Shown here piece by piece: positions 1 through 8,779 of a stretch of 64,000 nt of DNA. The number at the start of each line of letters is the position of its first letter. Within the stretch, counting starts at the first letter, position 1. The stretch lies in the NCBI RefSeq assembly GCF_006716085.1, contig NZ_VFON01000001.1:310001-374000 (forward strand), written 5' to 3'. Below the pieces are notes generated by a model that saw only the letters and a program-made list of their open reading frames with translations, did no database searches and was not told where the DNA came from. Made by a program: the position numbers and the translations under genes. This DNA comes from Leucobacter komagatae (GTDB lineage: Bacteria; Actinomycetota; Actinomycetes; Actinomycetales; Microbacteriaceae).

Positions 1-238
1 GATGCTCGGCGACGATCCGGTGAAGCTCACCGAGCTGCGGCCACTCGACGAGCGGCTCGCGGCAGACCTGCCCGCGGACCTCGCGCCGGGCGAGGTTCGT
101 TTTGTGGGCAAGCGCGCCGTCGTCGGTTGTGCTGGCGCAATAGGCCTCGAACTCGCGCGCGTGCAGCCCGCGGGGAAACCTGCGATGGACGGAGCCGCAT
201 GGTTGCGCGGCCGCGATGGAAAGGCGGACCTCGCATGA
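1..238 (+). CDS. fmt: Methionyl-tRNA formyltransferase, C-terminal end (partial)
   Basis: The last 78 codons of a gene that begins before the window. The reading frame ends at TGA 236-238. The segment fits the small C-terminal beta-barrel domain of Fmt: a basic strand (VRFVGKRAVVGC) followed by the family-typical end VQPAGKPAM..AAWLRG. Fmt formylates initiator Met-tRNA using 10-formyl-THF. Its stop overlaps the ATG of rsmB (shared ATGA at 235-238), the usual fmt-rsmB coupling in bacteria, which supports the call although the catalytic domain is not visible. Confidence 0.85.
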   Translation, partial: MLGDDPVKLTELRPLDERLAADLPADLAPGEVRFVGKRAVVGCAGAIGLELARVQPAGKPAMDGAAWLRGRDGKADLA

Positions 239-1779
239 GCGGGCAGCAGTCACCCGGCGGTCGCCGAGGCAAGCAGCAGGGCCAGGGCTCTGGTCGGAGC
301 CAGGGCCAACGGCGCGGTCGGAGCCAACGGCAGAGCCGCCCGCGGATCTCGGGCGCCCGGATCGTCGCCTACGACGTGCTGCGAGACGTCGTCGAGCGCG
401 ACGCGTACGCGAACCTCGCCCTCGCCTCCCGCATCAGGGACGCGCGGCTCGACGGCCGCGACGCCGCGCTCGCGACGGAACTCGCCGCGGGCACGCTCCG
501 CTCACTCGGCAGGCTCGACCGCATCATCGAACTCGCGGCGGACAGGCCGGCGAAAGACATCGACGCGCGTACCCTGAACGTACTGCGGATCGGGGCGCAC
601 CAGCTGCTCGCCATGCGCACGGCGGCGCACGCCGCGGTGCACGAGAGCGTCGAGCTGCAGCGGCTCGTCGGTAATGAGCGGGTCGCAGGCTTTGTGAACG
701 GCGTGCTCAGGGAAATCGGGCGCTCCACGAACGAGGAGTGGGACGCCCGAATCGCCGACACCGCGAAAAGCGCCGACGACGCGCTCGCGGTTCGCACGTC
801 GCACCCGGCGTGGGTCGTCCGCGCGCTGCGCGACGCCCTCCGCGCAGAGGGCAGCGAAGCCGAGCTCGACGCGCTGCTCGATGCCGACAACGCGTCGCCG
901 CGAGTGAACCTTGCCCTGCTCGAGGGCGCGGGCATCACCGCGGAGGAGCTCGCGCTCGTCGAGCCCGACGCGCTCGACGCCGTCGGGCCTTCGCCGATCG
1001 GCCTTGAACTCACGGGAGGCGATCCGGGCCGCGCAATCGCCGGAGCCGAGGAGCGCGCCGCGATCCCGGCAGGGCTCTTGCGGGTGCAAGATCAGGGATC
1101 CCAGCTCGCCGCGCTCGCGCTCGTTCGCGCGACGCAGGTACGCCCGAGTGAGCGCTGGCTCGACCTGTGCGCGGGCCCGGGCGGCAAGACCGCGATTCTT
1201 GGCGCCGAGGCCGTGGTCGAGGGCGCCACCGTTCGCGCGAACGAAGTGTCCGACCACCGCGCTGATCTCGTGCGGAACTCCGTGGACGGGGTCGCCGCGC
1301 TCTCCCCGGAGACCGTCACTGTTGTGAGCCACGACGGGCGGGAAGAGGAGGCGTTTGGTTGCGGGCGCGACGACCACGAACTGTACGACCGGATCCTGGT
1401 CGATGCCCCCTGCTCCGGCCTCGGCGCGCTGAGGCGGCGGCCCGAGGCGCGCTGGCGAAAGCAGCCGAGCGACCTGCCCGAGCTCACGGCGCTGCAGACG
1501 GAGCTCATCGATGCCGCCGTCGCGCACCTGAAGCCGGGAGGGGTGCTTGCCTACGTGACCTGCTCCCCGCACCTCGCGGAGACCCGCGTTGGCGTCGAGC
1601 GTGCGCTGAAGCGGCACCCCGAGCTTCGGGAGCTCGACGCGAAGGCCGCCGTGCGCGCCGCGGCGCGCGAGGACGCCGAGCCGTCGCTTCCCGGCGAGCA
1701 GCTCAGCGCCCAGCTGTGGCCGCACCGGCACGACACCGACGCGATGTTCATCTCGCTGCTCACACGAGAAGCGCAGTAG
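235..1779 (+). CDS. rsmB: 16S rRNA (cytosine-C5)-methyltransferase RsmB/Fmu
   Basis: A 514-residue NOL1/NOP2/Sun-type m5C methyltransferase. After a Gly/Gln/Arg-rich basic tail (about residues 1-40) comes a NusB-like helical RNA-binding domain (about 40-180), then a SAM-dependent Rossmann domain. Visible motifs are the SAM loop DLCAGPGGKTA near residue 309, motif IV DAPCSGLGALRRRPEARWR near 390, and the motif with the second catalytic Cys, VTCSPH, near 441. The protein is expected to methylate a specific 16S cytosine (C967 in E. coli numbering) in the cytoplasm. The start is set by the ATGA overlap with fmt rather than the upstream in-frame start at 127. The basic low-complexity N-tail is common in actinobacterial homologues. 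Confidence 0.93.
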   Translation: MSGQQSPGGRRGKQQGQGSGRSQGQRRGRSQRQSRPRISGARIVAYDVLRDVVERDAYANLALASRIRDARLDGRDAALATELAAGTLRSLGRLDRIIELAADRPAKDIDARTLNVLRIGAHQLLAMRTAAHAAVHESVELQRLVGNERVAGFVNGVLREIGRSTNEEWDARIADTAKSADDALAVRTSHPAWVVRALRDALRAEGSEAELDALLDADNASPRVNLALLEGAGITAEELALVEPDALDAVGPSPIGLELTGGDPGRAIAGAEERAAIPAGLLRVQDQGSQLAALALVRATQVRPSERWLDLCAGPGGKTAILGAEAVVEGATVRANEVSDHRADLVRNSVDGVAALSPETVTVVSHDGREEEAFGCGRDDHELYDRILVDAPCSGLGALRRRPEARWRKQPSDLPELTALQTELIDAAVAHLKPGGVLAYVTCSPHLAETRVGVERALKRHPELRELDAKAAVRAAAREDAEPSLPGEQLSAQLWPHRHDTDAMFISLLTREAQ

Positions 1780-1854
1780 CAGGCAGCGCTCGGGGCACTC
1801 AACTGACTTCAGGAATCGCTTTCGTTTCAGCGATGTGACGCCTACTCTTTTCGT

Positions 1855-3282
1855 ATGAAGGAGACGGGCGCGACGGGGCCCCGCCACGGTGACGCGGTGC
1901 GGGTAGCCCCAGGCGCGCCGGCGGAGGTGCCCGCGGCCCATACCCGCACGTTCGCCCACGTGCTCGTGAACACGGCGGTCGCGAACCTCACGACGAATTT
2001 TCTGTGGTTCGCCATCGTGTTCTGGGTATACCTGGAGACCCGGAGCATCCTCGCCACCGGGATCCTCGGTGCCGTCTACATGTTTCTCCTCGCTGGCTGC
2101 TCCATGTGGTTCGGCTCGCTCGTCGACCGGATGCGCAAACACCGCGTCATGCTCCTGAGCGCCTGGGCGACGCTCGTCGCGTTTGCTGTCGGCTGCGCAC
2201 TCTTCTTCGCGGTGCCCGGCGACCTGCTGCTCCGCCTGGATGCCCCCTGGTTCTGGCTGTTCACGCTCGTCGTTCTCGCTGGCTGCGTCGTCGAGCTCAT
2301 GCGAAACCTCGCCCTGGCGACGACCGTGACGCTGCTCGTACCGGTCGAGCGTCACGCGAACGCGAACGGCCTTGTCGGCGCCGTGCAGGGGCTCGCCTTC
2401 ATCGCGACCAGCGTGCTCAGCGGCCTCTCGGTGGGACTGCTCGGCATGGGGACGACGATCCTGCTCGCCACGCTGTTCGTCGCGGTCCCGCTCGCGCACC
2501 TGCACCTGCTACGCATCCCCGAGCCCGTCGTCGCCCGCGATCCTGACCGCGCAGCCGTCGACTTCCGCGGCGGGATGGCCGCAATGCTCGCCGTGCCAGG
2601 GCTCTTCGCGCTCGTGCTGTTTAGCACGTTCAACAACCTTGGCAGCGGGGCGTTCATGGCGCTCCTCGACCCGTATGGGCTCACGATGTTCCCGGTGGAG
2701 GTCTGGGGCCTCGTCTTCGGGCTCGCCTCGACCGGATTCATCATCGGCGGTCTCGCCGTTGCGAAGTGGGGGCTTGGGCCGAACCCGATCCGCACCATGC
2801 TGGTGCTCGTCGGCGTCCTCGGGTTCGTGGGGATCGCGTTCACGATCCGCGAGTGGCCCTGGCTGTTCATTGCGGGTATCTGGATGTTCATGGCGCTCAT
2901 GCCCGCGGTCGAGGCCGCCGAACAGACGGTGATCCAGCGCGTCGTGCCGTTTGAGAAACAGGGGCGCGTGTTCGGGCTCGCGATGACCTTCGAGGCGGCG
3001 GCGGCGCCGATCACCTCGCTCATCATCGCGCCGATCGCGGAGTTCTGGATCGTGCCGTTCATGCGCACCGAGACGGGGCAGCGCGAGTGGGGGTGGCTGC
3101 TCGGCGAGGGCGACAGCCGCGGGATCGCGCTCATCTTCGTGTGCACGGGGATCGGAATGATCCTGCTCACCTGCGCCGCGTTCTTCACCCGCTCGTACCG
3201 CACACTCTCTCGCGGGTTCGCCGCCCGGCCGGCGACCGGTCCGGCGCCGCGGCACGGCGCCCCCGAGACCGCCGTAGACTAG
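1855..3282 (+). CDS. MFS transporter, probable drug/metabolite exporter
   Basis: A 475-residue integral membrane protein with about 12 hydrophobic helices. A loop at about residues 84-96 ([13 protein letters not shown]) matches the MFS signature D-R-x-R/K-x-R between TM2 and TM3, and the middle cytoplasmic loop is charged ([19 protein letters not shown]). The overall style resembles the MFS_3/enterobactin-exporter-like group, but the substrate cannot be read from sequence. A TACTCT -10-like element at 1843-1848 lies 6 bases before the ATG, so the transcript is probably leaderless. It ends 4 bases before rpe, so translational coupling is possible without a functional link. Confidence 0.85.
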   Translation: MKETGATGPRHGDAVRVAPGAPAEVPAAHTRTFAHVLVNTAVANLTTNFLWFAIVFWVYLETRSILATGILGAVYMFLLAGCSMWFGSLVDRMRKHRVMLLSAWATLVAFAVGCALFFAVPGDLLLRLDAPWFWLFTLVVLAGCVVELMRNLALATTVTLLVPVERHANANGLVGAVQGLAFIATSVLSGLSVGLLGMGTTILLATLFVAVPLAHLHLLRIPEPVVARDPDRAAVDFRGGMAAMLAVPGLFALVLFSTFNNLGSGAFMALLDPYGLTMFPVEVWGLVFGLASTGFIIGGLAVAKWGLGPNPIRTMLVLVGVLGFVGIAFTIREWPWLFIAGIWMFMALMPAVEAAEQTVIQRVVPFEKQGRVFGLAMTFEAAAAPITSLIIAPIAEFWIVPFMRTETGQREWGWLLGEGDSRGIALIFVCTGIGMILLTCAAFFTRSYRTLSRGFAARPATGPAPRHGAPETAVD

Positions 3283-3286
3283 TCAC

Positions 3287-3949
3287 GTGACCGCGCAGCG
3301 CATTAACCCCAGCATCCTGTCCGCCGACTTCGTCAACCTCCAGGCAGAGCTCGAGGCCATCCGCACCGCGGATCTCGTGCACGTCGACGTGATGGACAAC
3401 CACTTCGTGCCGAACCTGACGATGGGACCGCCGATCGTTGAGCGCATTCAGGCGGTGTCGCCCGTGCCGCTCGACATGCACCTCATGATCAGCGACGCCG
3501 ACCGCTGGGCGCCCGGCTACGCCGAGCTCGGCGCGTTCTCGGTGACCTTCCACGTTGAGGCGTCGACCGATCCGGTTACGCTGGCGCGGAAGATCCGCGA
3601 CATTGGGGCCCGCGCGGGTATCGCGCTGAAGCCCGGCACCGACCCTGAGCCCTACCTCGAGCTGCTGCCCGAATTCGATCAGGTGCTCGTGATGACCGTC
3701 GAGCCCGGGTTCGGCGGCCAGTCGTTCATGCCCGACATGATGCCGAAGCTGCGTCGCTTCGCCGAGGCGCGCGCGAAGCACGGCCTCGACGTCTGGCTGC
3801 AGGTTGACGGCGGCATCACCGTCGATACGATCGGGATCGCGGCGGAGGCCGGCGCAGACACCTTCGTCGCCGGCTCAGCGGTCTACGGGGGCGTTCCAGA
3901 AGAGCGGATCGCCGACCTTCGGGCCGCCGCCGCGCAGCACGCGCACTAG
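3287..3949 (+). CDS. rpe: Ribulose-phosphate 3-epimerase
   Basis: A 220-residue TIM-barrel enzyme that interconverts ribulose-5-P and xylulose-5-P in the pentose phosphate pathway. Diagnostic segments are NPSILSADF at the N-terminus, the metal site [17 protein letters not shown] with its Asp, DMHLM, the phosphate-binding loop [19 protein letters not shown], and QVDGGI near the C-terminus. The start is GTG. Its TAG stop shares the CTAG at 3946-3949 with the stop of the convergent SMR gene. Length is normal for the family. Confidence 0.96.
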   Translation: MTAQRINPSILSADFVNLQAELEAIRTADLVHVDVMDNHFVPNLTMGPPIVERIQAVSPVPLDMHLMISDADRWAPGYAELGAFSVTFHVEASTDPVTLARKIRDIGARAGIALKPGTDPEPYLELLPEFDQVLVMTVEPGFGGQSFMPDMMPKLRRFAEARAKHGLDVWLQVDGGITVDTIGIAAEAGADTFVAGSAVYGGVPEERIADLRAAAAQHAH

Positions 3950-4269
3950 TCCGCCGCGCCGCCGACGTTCAGGAGGACGACGCCGACGATCGTGAGCGCG
4001 ACCCCGATGAGCTGCAGCGTTGTGAGCCGCTCGTGATACGCGACGATGCCGATGCCGACGACGAGCACCGTCCCGGCCGCCGACCAGATCGCATAGGCCG
4101 TTCCGACGGGCATCGTCTGCAGCACGCGTGAGAGCAGATAGAACGAGAGCGCGTAGCCCCCGAGTACCGCGACTGTCGGCCAGAGCTTGGTGAAGCCCTC
4201 AGAGAGCTTCAGCATGGAGGTCGCGAAGACCTCGAGGGCGATGGCCGCGGCGAGAGGTGCCCAGTGCAT
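3946..4269 (-). CDS. Small multidrug resistance (SMR) family transporter, Qac/EmrE subtype
   Basis: A 107-residue protein with four hydrophobic helices. TM1 carries the essential Glu in the context [21 protein letters not shown], the signature of the Qac/EmrE subtype rather than the Gdx/SugE guanidinium subtype. TM3-TM4 has [15 protein letters not shown]. The expected role is proton-coupled export of hydrophobic cations as a dual-topology dimer in the inner membrane. The start at 4269 has AAGGA six bases upstream; an in-frame upstream GTG would add a non-membrane tail. The gene lies 92 bp downstream of the FAD oxidoreductase on the same strand, so it may export amines or their products, which is inference. 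Confidence 0.88.
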   Translation of the reverse strand: MHWAPLAAAIALEVFATSMLKLSEGFTKLWPTVAVLGGYALSFYLLSRVLQTMPVGTAYAIWSAAGTVLVVGIGIVAYHERLTTLQLIGVALTIVGVVLLNVGGAAD

Positions 4270-4279
4270 GAGTGTCCTT

Positions 4280-4310
4280 GCGTGTTGAAGTGTGGGCGTG
4301 TTGAAGTGTG
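4280..4310. repeat. 15-bp direct repeat upstream of the SMR gene
   Basis: GCGTGTTGAAGTGTG occurs at 4280-4294 and again at 4296-4310, one base apart, immediately upstream of the SMR start on the minus strand. It could be a slippage product or a tandem operator. No regulator is assigned. Confidence 0.6.
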
Positions 4311-4361
4311 AGCGAGCCACGAGGCTGGGCGCAGTGCCCACCCCGTGGCTCGCGACGTTGG

Positions 4362-5798
4362 TTATGAGTCGAAGCCCATACCGACCGCGTCCATCGTACT
4401 GAGCCAGAGCCCGCGCTTGCCCTCGCGGCGATCAGACCGCGCCATTTCTGCGGTCGTGATCTTCACACCGAGCGCCGCGATCGGCTCGGGCGGGAACGGA
4501 ATGGGCTTCTTCTTCACGAGGTCGAGCTCCGTACGCTCGGTCTGCAGCCCGTCGAGCAGGTCGAGCATGACGTTGGCGCCGAACCTCGTCGCGCCAACGC
4601 CGAGGCCGGTGAACCCCGTCGCTGAGACGACGCGATCCTGGTGCGCGCGTGTGAAGAACGAGAAGAACCGGCTGCACGAGTCGATCGCGCCGCCCCACGC
4701 GTGGCTAAAGCCGATGTCGCCGAGCACCGGGAATGTCTCGTAGAAGTGCGCAACGAGCCTGCGGTAGGTTGGCTCGCTGTCGTAGTACTCGTCGTTCAGG
4801 CCCTTACCGTAGTGGTAGAGGGCGTCGTAGCCGCCGAACAGGATTCGCTCGAGGCCGTCAGCCCCGCGCGTCTTCCTGATGTAGTGGAACCGGTTGTTCA
4901 TGTCGGCGAGGCCCTGGTCGTTCGCCCAACCAAGCGCGGCCGACTGCTCGGGCGTGAGCGGGTTGCTCATGAGCGCGAAGTCCCACACCGGAACGGTGAA
5001 GGGGCGCGCCCGCTTGAGCAGGTTCGGGAAGACGTTTGTTGCCAGCGCAACGCGCTGTGCGCGCACGGTGGCGCCGCCGTCGGTCGTCAGCGTGACGGCG
5101 TCGGGCGTCGCGCTGATGCCGGTTGCTTGCGTGTGCTCGTAGATCTCGACGCCGAGTTCGAGGCAGACGCGCCTGAGCTCCCACGCGAGCTTCGCGGGGT
5201 GCACGATGACGTTCCCCTCCCGCTCCCACAGCGCTCCGTGGTAGACGGGGGAGTTCACCTCGGCTTTCACGGCCGTGCTGTCGAAGTAGACGGCGTCCGG
5301 GTCCTTGGCGGCGTCGGCCTTGAGGATCGCGTCCTGGTAGGGCTCGGACGCGACTCTCAGCACGCCCACCTCGCTCCAGTCGCAGTCCATGCTGTAGCGG
5401 CGAACGGTGTCGCCGAACTCGCGAATGTTTTCGAGCCCGAGTTCGTGGAGCCGCGCGGTCTCTTTCGGGAGGTGGCGCTCGCCGTTGCTCGCACCGTGAG
5501 TGAGGCTCGCTTCGCAGAAGCCACCGTTGCGCCCCGACGCGGCCCACCCGATCCGCTGGCCCTCGAGCAGCACGACGCGTCGACCCGGGTCGCGTTCCTT
5601 CGCGAGCAGGGCCGTCCACAGGCCGGAGTAGCCGCCGCCGACGACCGCGAGGTCAGTCTCGAGCGCGCCCTGCGCCTTCGGGAGGGCCGCGGGGCGGTCT
5701 GCGGTGTCGAGCCAGTAGGGTTCGCGCCGCGTGTTCGCAAGTGCTGCGTCGATGCGCTGCGCTGAGACTGCGGCCTCGGCGCGCTCGTAGGTGGTCAT
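4362..5798 (-). CDS. FAD-dependent oxidoreductase, DAO family (gamma-glutamylputrescine/amine oxidase-like)
   Basis: A 478-residue flavoprotein of the D-amino-acid oxidase superfamily. The dinucleotide-binding motif VVGGGYSGLWTAL sits near residue 52, followed by VVLLEGQRIGWAASGRNGGF, a stretch characteristic of PuuB-like and glycine-oxidase-like enzymes. Near the C-terminus is SATGFTGLGVGATRFGANVM. The family oxidises a primary or secondary amine to an aldehyde with release of H2O2. The start ATG at 5798 has GAGGAA upstream. It is divergent from the aldehyde dehydrogenase at 6195, so amine to aldehyde to acid is the likely logic. The substrate (putrescine derivative or another amine) is inferred. 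Confidence 0.82.
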   Translation of the reverse strand: MTTYERAEAAVSAQRIDAALANTRREPYWLDTADRPAALPKAQGALETDLAVVGGGYSGLWTALLAKERDPGRRVVLLEGQRIGWAASGRNGGFCEASLTHGASNGERHLPKETARLHELGLENIREFGDTVRRYSMDCDWSEVGVLRVASEPYQDAILKADAAKDPDAVYFDSTAVKAEVNSPVYHGALWEREGNVIVHPAKLAWELRRVCLELGVEIYEHTQATGISATPDAVTLTTDGGATVRAQRVALATNVFPNLLKRARPFTVPVWDFALMSNPLTPEQSAALGWANDQGLADMNNRFHYIRKTRGADGLERILFGGYDALYHYGKGLNDEYYDSEPTYRRLVAHFYETFPVLGDIGFSHAWGGAIDSCSRFFSFFTRAHQDRVVSATGFTGLGVGATRFGANVMLDLLDGLQTERTELDLVKKKPIPFPPEPIAALGVKITTAEMARSDRREGKRGLWLSTMDAVGMGFDS

Positions 5799-6194
5799 TC
5801 GTGTTCCTCTTCGGTTGTCGGTTTGGTCGGGTTGATCGGTCTGATCGGCTGGAGTGGCCGAAGTGGCCGGAGCAGCTGGCTCAGCCAGGGAGTGGTCCCC
5901 GGCTGTCGCCGGGCGCGCGCTGAGCTGGCAGGCTCAGCGAGATTGGCGCGGGCCGGGGTAGCCCGGCCGGGGCGCTGGTGTCGGTGGTTCTCTCAAGACA
6001 ACTCCGTCGTTATCGGGCGCACTCGCGCATCGAATGGACAAGATGCATCGTGCCCCGATTTGCTCAAATAGTCAATTTTGGCGCGCTGGTTTGTTGAAAG
6101 CGCAATCCAAATCGGGTTCGTATTGCGGATTCGTGAAACGTGCCCTATGGTGAGGAGTGCAACATTGCAGTTACTGATACACGGAGGTATCGCT
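5799..6194. other. Divergent intergenic region between amine oxidoreductase and aldehyde dehydrogenase
   Basis: About 400 bp without a convincing gene. The oxidoreductase-proximal part (5815-5990) is a G-rich stretch of imperfect short repeats (gatcgg, gtggccg). The aldehyde-dehydrogenase-proximal part (6000-6190) is clearly more AT-rich than its surroundings and probably carries the promoters and binding sites for the Lrp/AsnC-type regulator encoded at 7772. No confident palindrome is visible. Confidence 0.5.
6123..6151 (+). promoter_or_regulatory. Candidate promoter of the aldehyde dehydrogenase operon
   Basis: TTGCGG at 6123-6128 and TATGGT at 6146-6151 are separated by 17 bp. Transcription would begin near 6158, leaving a leader of about 37 nt containing GGAGG (6183-6187) eight bases before ATG 6195. 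Confidence 0.45.
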
Positions 6195-7652
6195 ATGAGT
6201 TCCCTGCCAGTGCCGACTCGGACCCAGCTGTTCATCGCCGGTGAGTTCACCGACGGTGCATCGACCGAGCGTGCAGATATCTTCAGCCCGTCAACGGGTG
6301 AGAAGATCGCGTCGATCCCAGTTCCGACGACCGCTGATCTCGACCTCGCCGTCGCGAAGGCGCACGAAGCGAAGACCGCGTGGCGCAAGCTCGGCGTGTT
6401 CGCGCGCGCCGAAATCTGCCACAGGGTCGGTACCGCGCTCGAGTCCCGCGTCGAGGAGCTCGCTCGCCTGCAGTCCCTCGAGCAGGGCAAGCCCTATGAG
6501 GAGTCGCTCGCCGATGTGAAGGAAGCGGCGCAGCTGTTCCACCTCCACGCAGAAGACGCGGTGCGCCTGTACGGCGAGACGCTGCCCTCGAACGACATCC
6601 AGAAGCGCCAGATCACCCAGCGCGCCCCGATCGGCGTGTTCGGCATCATCACGCCGTGGAACTTCCCGCTCCTCATGTTCGCTGAGTTCGTCGCCCCGGG
6701 GCTCGCAACCGGTAACGCGCACGTCGTGAAGCCGCCGACGAACACGCCACTCACGGTGCTCGCCGCGATGGACGCGCTCGTCGAGGCGGGCGTGCCTAAC
6801 GGTCTTGTGTCGGTACTTCCCGGCGAGGGTGAGTTTGGCGCTGCCCTCGTCTCGCACCCGGGCATCGACGCTGTCGGCTTCATCGGATCCTCCGCGACCG
6901 CGACGAAGATCCAGGCGACCGCGGGCCTCAAGCCGCTGCTCATCGAGGCGTCGGGCAACGGCCCCGTCGTCGTGCTCGCCGACGCGAACATCGAGCGCGC
7001 CGCGAAGGCCGCGGTTGACGGCGCCTTCTACTGCGCCGGGCAGGTCTGCTGCGCGACCGAGCGCGTGATCGTCCACAAGGACGTCCACGAGAAGTTCGTC
7101 GCGGCCGTGCTCGAGTACTCGAAGACTGTCGTGCTCGGCGACCCGTTCGACCCGAACACGAACCTTGGCCCGCTGAACAACGAGGGCGTCGCTGCGAAGA
7201 TGGATCGTCACATGGAGGATGCGCGCGAGCGCGGCCTCGACATCCTCCTCGGTGGCGGCCGCCGCGAGGGCCAGCCGACGGACCTCTACTACGAGTTCAC
7301 TGTCGTCGACAACGTCACGACCGACAGCCTGCTGTCGCGCGAGGAGTCGTTCGGGCCCGTCCTGCCGATCATCGTCGCGGAAGACGACGACGACGCGCTG
7401 CGCATCGCGAACGACGACCCGCTGGGCCTCCAGGGCGCCGTCTTCACCGAAAACCTCTCGAAGGCGTTCCGCTTCATGGAGGAGATGGAGGTCGGCCAGG
7501 TCGTCGTCAACGACTCGAACGGTTGGTGGGACGTCAACATGCCGTTCGGCGGCGCAGGCGGCAAGGGCACCGGCTGGGGTCGCATTGGCGGCATGTACAC
7601 GCTGCACGACATGACCTACCTGCGCACCGGCGTGATCCACATCGGCGCGTAG
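6195..7652 (+). CDS. NAD(P)-dependent aldehyde dehydrogenase
   Basis: A 485-residue ALDH-superfamily enzyme of normal length. Features are the GxxTPWNFP-like segment (FGIITPWNFPLLMF), the cofactor loop GFIGSSATATKI, the general-base Glu in LIEASGNGP (in place of the usual LELGG), the catalytic Cys in FYCAGQVCCATERV, and ESFGPVLPI near the C-terminus. The family oxidises aldehydes to acids. Neighbours suggest the aldehyde comes from the divergent amine oxidoreductase. The start was chosen at 6195 because GGAGG precedes it by eight bases; the frame is open further upstream to 6078 but that extension lies in AT-rich regulatory sequence. Confidence 0.92.
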   Translation: MSSLPVPTRTQLFIAGEFTDGASTERADIFSPSTGEKIASIPVPTTADLDLAVAKAHEAKTAWRKLGVFARAEICHRVGTALESRVEELARLQSLEQGKPYEESLADVKEAAQLFHLHAEDAVRLYGETLPSNDIQKRQITQRAPIGVFGIITPWNFPLLMFAEFVAPGLATGNAHVVKPPTNTPLTVLAAMDALVEAGVPNGLVSVLPGEGEFGAALVSHPGIDAVGFIGSSATATKIQATAGLKPLLIEASGNGPVVVLADANIERAAKAAVDGAFYCAGQVCCATERVIVHKDVHEKFVAAVLEYSKTVVLGDPFDPNTNLGPLNNEGVAAKMDRHMEDARERGLDILLGGGRREGQPTDLYYEFTVVDNVTTDSLLSREESFGPVLPIIVAEDDDDALRIANDDPLGLQGAVFTENLSKAFRFMEEMEVGQVVVNDSNGWWDVNMPFGGAGGKGTGWGRIGGMYTLHDMTYLRTGVIHIGA

Positions 7653-7771
7653 CGAGCCAGTCGCGGCAACGCACTCGCGTGATCGGCCACGGGGCGTGGT
7701 TCCCCGTGGCCGATCCTGTCCGTTGGTAGATTGTGACCAGCGTGACCCCTGAAAGCCTTGAAGGAGCTCCC

Positions 7772-8299
7772 ATGAAAACCGACCTCGACGACATCGACCG
7801 GCGACTCATCGCGATTCTCCAGAACGATGGCCGCCGCTCCTTCAAGGAGATCTCCGAGGAGACAGGGATCCCGGCGTCGTCGGTGCGGTACCGAGTGCAG
7901 CGGCTCGAAGAATCAGGGACGCTGCAGATCGTCGGCGTCGCCGACCCGCTCAGGATCGGGTTTGACAGGCTCGCCCTCGTTGGCCTGAAGTGCGAGATGG
8001 GCAAGGCCCGGCTCGTCTGTGAGGAGCTCTCGAAACTGCCCGAGACGAGCTACGTTGTGCTCACGACCGGGCCGTTCGACGTGATGGTCGAGGTCGTGTG
8101 CCGCGACGTCGCGCACTACACCGAGTTCCTGCACGACCGCCTGCCGAAGCAAGACGGGATCATCGGCGCCGAGACGTTCTTTGTGCTCGAGGCCTACAAG
8201 CTTGCCTACGGTTGGGGCGTCGGCGACGCGCCAGCAGACAGCACGGGAGACGCCGGCGACGAGCCGAGCGCGGAGCCCGAAGGGGCACCCACAACATAG
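7772..8299 (+). CDS. Lrp/AsnC family transcriptional regulator
   Basis: A 175-residue regulator. An N-terminal winged HTH (DDIDRRLIAILQNDGRRSFKEISEETGIPASSVRYRVQRLEESG, given here only as its key run DDIDRRLIAILQ...SVRYRVQRLEE) is followed by a RAM/AsnC ligand-binding domain with the typical turn VLTTGPFDVMVEV. The C-terminal 25 residues are acidic and low-complexity. The start at 7772 is backed by AAGGAG at 7761-7766; an in-frame GTG at 7733 lacks such support. Placement between aldehyde dehydrogenase and cupin suggests it senses the amine or amino-acid substrate and controls this island. Confidence 0.9.
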   Translation: MKTDLDDIDRRLIAILQNDGRRSFKEISEETGIPASSVRYRVQRLEESGTLQIVGVADPLRIGFDRLALVGLKCEMGKARLVCEELSKLPETSYVVLTTGPFDVMVEVVCRDVAHYTEFLHDRLPKQDGIIGAETFFVLEAYKLAYGWGVGDAPADSTGDAGDEPSAEPEGAPTT

Positions 8300-8338
8300 T
8301 TTTGCCGCTTCGAGCGGCGCAGTCGAAAGAGACACAAC

Positions 8339-8722
8339 ATGGCACACACTGAGACTCCCGCGCACCTGGCCGCCGGGGCCGTCACTGACACGCTCGCGCT
8401 TGAGCTGCCGCTGGAGCAGCTCCCCGCCGAAGAGGTCCGCGCCGGTGCACCGCGCGCCGGCGCGACGGACATCGACGCCGGGCCCGGGCTCGAACTCGGC
8501 GTCTGGGAAATGACGGAGGGCACCGCGGTCGATGTCGAAGCAGACGAGTGCTTCGTCGTGCTGCGCGGGAGTGCCACCGTGACAATCTTCTCGGATGGCG
8601 ACGAGCCTGATGCGGTGCTTGAGCTTGGGCCCGGGTCGCTCGGGCGCCTGGCCGCGGGGATGCGAACCGAGTGGGTGATCCACGAGGATCTGCGGAAGGT
8701 CTACATCCTGCCGGTCGGTTAG
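8339..8722 (+). CDS. Cupin domain protein (Cupin_3/DUF861-like)
   Basis: A 127-residue single-domain protein. The pattern GVWEMTEGTAVDVEADECFVVLRG, then a Gly-rich strand, LGPGSLGRLAAGMRTEWVIHEDLRKVYIL, fits the Cupin_3 subfamily that often sits beside amine and aldehyde catabolic genes. Key landmarks are W56-E-M, E-A-D-E-C-F and T-E-W-V-I-H. The usual first metal-ligand His pair is not present, so an enzymatic role is uncertain; small-molecule binding or stabilisation is equally possible. It lies 39 bp after the Lrp/AsnC gene and completes this operon. Confidence 0.75.
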   Translation: MAHTETPAHLAAGAVTDTLALELPLEQLPAEEVRAGAPRAGATDIDAGPGLELGVWEMTEGTAVDVEADECFVVLRGSATVTIFSDGDEPDAVLELGPGSLGRLAAGMRTEWVIHEDLRKVYILPVG

Positions 8723-8733
8723 CTGACCGGCAG
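8708..8733. terminator. Hairpin over the cupin stop codon
   Basis: Perfect 9-bp arms CTGCCGGTC (8708-8716) and GACCGGCAG (8725-8733) enclose an 8-nt loop containing the TAG stop. There is no T-run, so this is at most an actinobacterial I-shaped terminator. Confidence 0.45.
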
Positions 8734-8739
8734 GCGTGT

Positions 8740-8779
8740 CGGTGGTGTCTTTGGCCCTTCTAGCGCCAGGACACCACCG
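8740..8779. terminator. Convergent-gene hairpin, probable bidirectional terminator
   Basis: Perfect 10-bp arms CGGTGGTGTC (8740-8749) and GACACCACCG (8770-8779) flank the point where the cupin operon and the minus-strand membrane protein converge. The right arm overlaps the last codons of the minus-strand gene. No T-run. Confidence 0.5.
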
